Part shown: positions 63,337 to 64,000 of the stretch, piece after piece | Numbering within the stretch: position 1 is the stretch's first letter | Layout: each line of letters starts with the position of its first letter | From: Actinacidiphila guanduensis | GTDB lineage: Bacteria > Actinomycetota > Actinomycetes > Streptomycetales > Streptomycetaceae | Direction of reading: 5' to 3' | DNA length: 64,000 nt | NCBI RefSeq assembly: GCF_900103985.1 | Contig: NZ_FNIE01000001.1 | Coordinates: forward strand, 62,001-126,000 | The notes under the pieces: generated by a model | The model's input: the letters and a program-made list of their open reading frames with translations, nothing else | The model's database searches: none | What the model was told of the DNA's origin: nothing | Program-made: the position numbers and the translations under genes

Positions 63337-64000
63337 TCAGGCCTCCAGCGCGGCCAGCACCGCCCCGAGCTGGCCGCGCGGGTCCGCACCGACCGGGCGC
63401 AGGACGACGGTGTCGGCGCCGGCCGCCCACAGGGCCCGCACGCGGGCGGCGGCCTCGGCCGGGGTGCCCGCGGTGAAGTGCACGTCGGGGGCTGGGATGC
63501 CGAGCCAGGCGGCGTACTCCGCCCGGATCGGGGCGAGGGCGGCTTCCACCCGCGCGGGGTCGTCGGAGACGGCCAGGTGGCTGAAGACGATCAGCTCGTG
63601 CGGCCCGGTGGCGCCGGCCGCGGCGCGCCCCGAGGCGATGCGGGCGAGCGCGGCCGCGACCCGCTCGGGGCCCTGGCCCTCCGCCATGACGGTGCCGTCG
63701 GCCACCCGTCCGGACAGTTCCAGGGAGCGCGGCCGCACCACGCCGGCCACGAGCGGGGGCACCTCGGCCGGCGGGTGGACCAGGGCGGTGTCCTCGATCC
63801 GGACCGCCTTGCCGCGCAGGTCGGCCCGCTCGCCGCGGAGCAGGGTCCGCACCGCGACGACGGTCTCCTCCAGCAGGGCGAGCTTGTCGGGGTGGGTGGC
63901 GCCCACCCGCTCCATCCACTCGGGGACGCCGTGCCCGATGCCGGCCACCAGGCGGCCGGGGAAGAGCCGGGCGAGCGTGCCGAGTTCCATGGCGAGCAGT
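63337..64000 (-). CDS. LLM class flavin-dependent oxidoreductase (luciferase-like), partial
   Basis: This gene is cut by the window end, with 221 C-terminal residues present. The family blocks are LARLFPGRLVAGIGHGVPEWMERVGATHP (adjoining pieces), VAVRTLLRGERADLRGK, PLVAGVVRPRSLELSGRVADGTV and the C-terminal TAGTPAEAAARVRALWAAGADTVVLRP. The protein is a TIM-barrel FMN/F420-dependent oxidoreductase of the bacterial luciferase superfamily. The N-terminal cofactor-binding region is outside the window, so FMN versus F420 cannot be decided. It lies 118 bp beyond the phosphatase start and may be a separate transcription unit. Confidence 0.88.
   Translation of the reverse strand, partial: LLAMELGTLARLFPGRLVAGIGHGVPEWMERVGATHPDKLALLEETVVAVRTLLRGERADLRGKAVRIEDTALVHPPAEVPPLVAGVVRPRSLELSGRVADGTVMAEGQGPERVAAALARIASGRAAAGATGPHELIVFSHLAVSDDPARVEAALAPIRAEYAAWLGIPAPDVHFTAGTPAEAAARVRALWAAGADTVVLRPVGADPRGQLGAVLAALEA

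Overview
The window is chromosomal DNA of very high G+C content. Short intergenic gaps, many GTG starts, translationally coupled operons, a high density of SpoIIE-type phosphatases and secreted glycoside hydrolases, and adjacent metY-metX genes all point to a soil actinomycete of the Streptomyces/Kitasatospora/Actinacidiphila type. Gene calls rest on reading-frame logic, ribosome binding sites and recognised motifs; nothing was searched against a database. I saw no tRNA, rRNA or CRISPR array.

1-13.5 kb: a minus-strand catabolic locus in two units. The promoter-proximal unit (13425 to 3772) has ten genes, mostly overlapping: a metallo-beta-lactamase-fold hydrolase, an SDR, two 3-hydroxyisobutyrate-dehydrogenase-like enzymes, a cupin, two carboxymuconolactone-decarboxylase-like proteins, a crotonase, a double-domain class III CoA-transferase and a PrpF/4-oxalomesaconate tautomerase-like isomerase. 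The second unit (3612 to beyond base 1) encodes a branched-chain-amino-acid-type ABC importer, with its second permease fused to the ATPase. The promoters of both units carry the same ATTGYCTGAC-like elements, so they probably form one regulon that imports and degrades an unidentified acid or aromatic ring-fission product.

13.5-26.2 kb: a decayed lectin-type gene, a secreted GH87-like alpha-1,3-glucanase, small membrane proteins, a DUF4097-like protein, an RsbW-like ATPase with a SigB-type promoter, an aminoglycoside-phosphotransferase-like protein, an IS5-type remnant next to a truncated P-loop kinase, a divergent NmrA/MarR pair with an operator, and a secreted GH16 enzyme.

26.5-37.5 kb: two small proteins, an aldo/keto reductase divergent from an AraC regulator, then a polysaccharide-utilisation locus: a GH39-like secreted glycosidase, a GH31 enzyme, a LacI regulator and a secreted GH43 enzyme. 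A 14-bp operator, TCGAA-N4-TTCGA, lies before GH31, before lacI and, in weaker form, before GH43.

37.7-46.4 kb: a phosphotransferase-like gene, a TetR gene, a MarR gene divergent from an unusual PP2C phosphatase, and a three-gene signalling operon (REC-PP2C phosphatase, CHASE3-HAMP histidine kinase, Rcp1-type response regulator) behind a 26-bp palindrome.

46.5-64 kb: two related proteins of unknown function, a ClpC-like AAA+ gene split by an in-frame amber codon, metY-metX, a subtilase-like secreted protein that lacks the catalytic histidine but has sedolisin-like residues, two more PP2C phosphatases with PAS/GAF domains, an XRE regulator divergent from an aldo/keto reductase, and a flavin-dependent (LLM-type) oxidoreductase cut by the window end.
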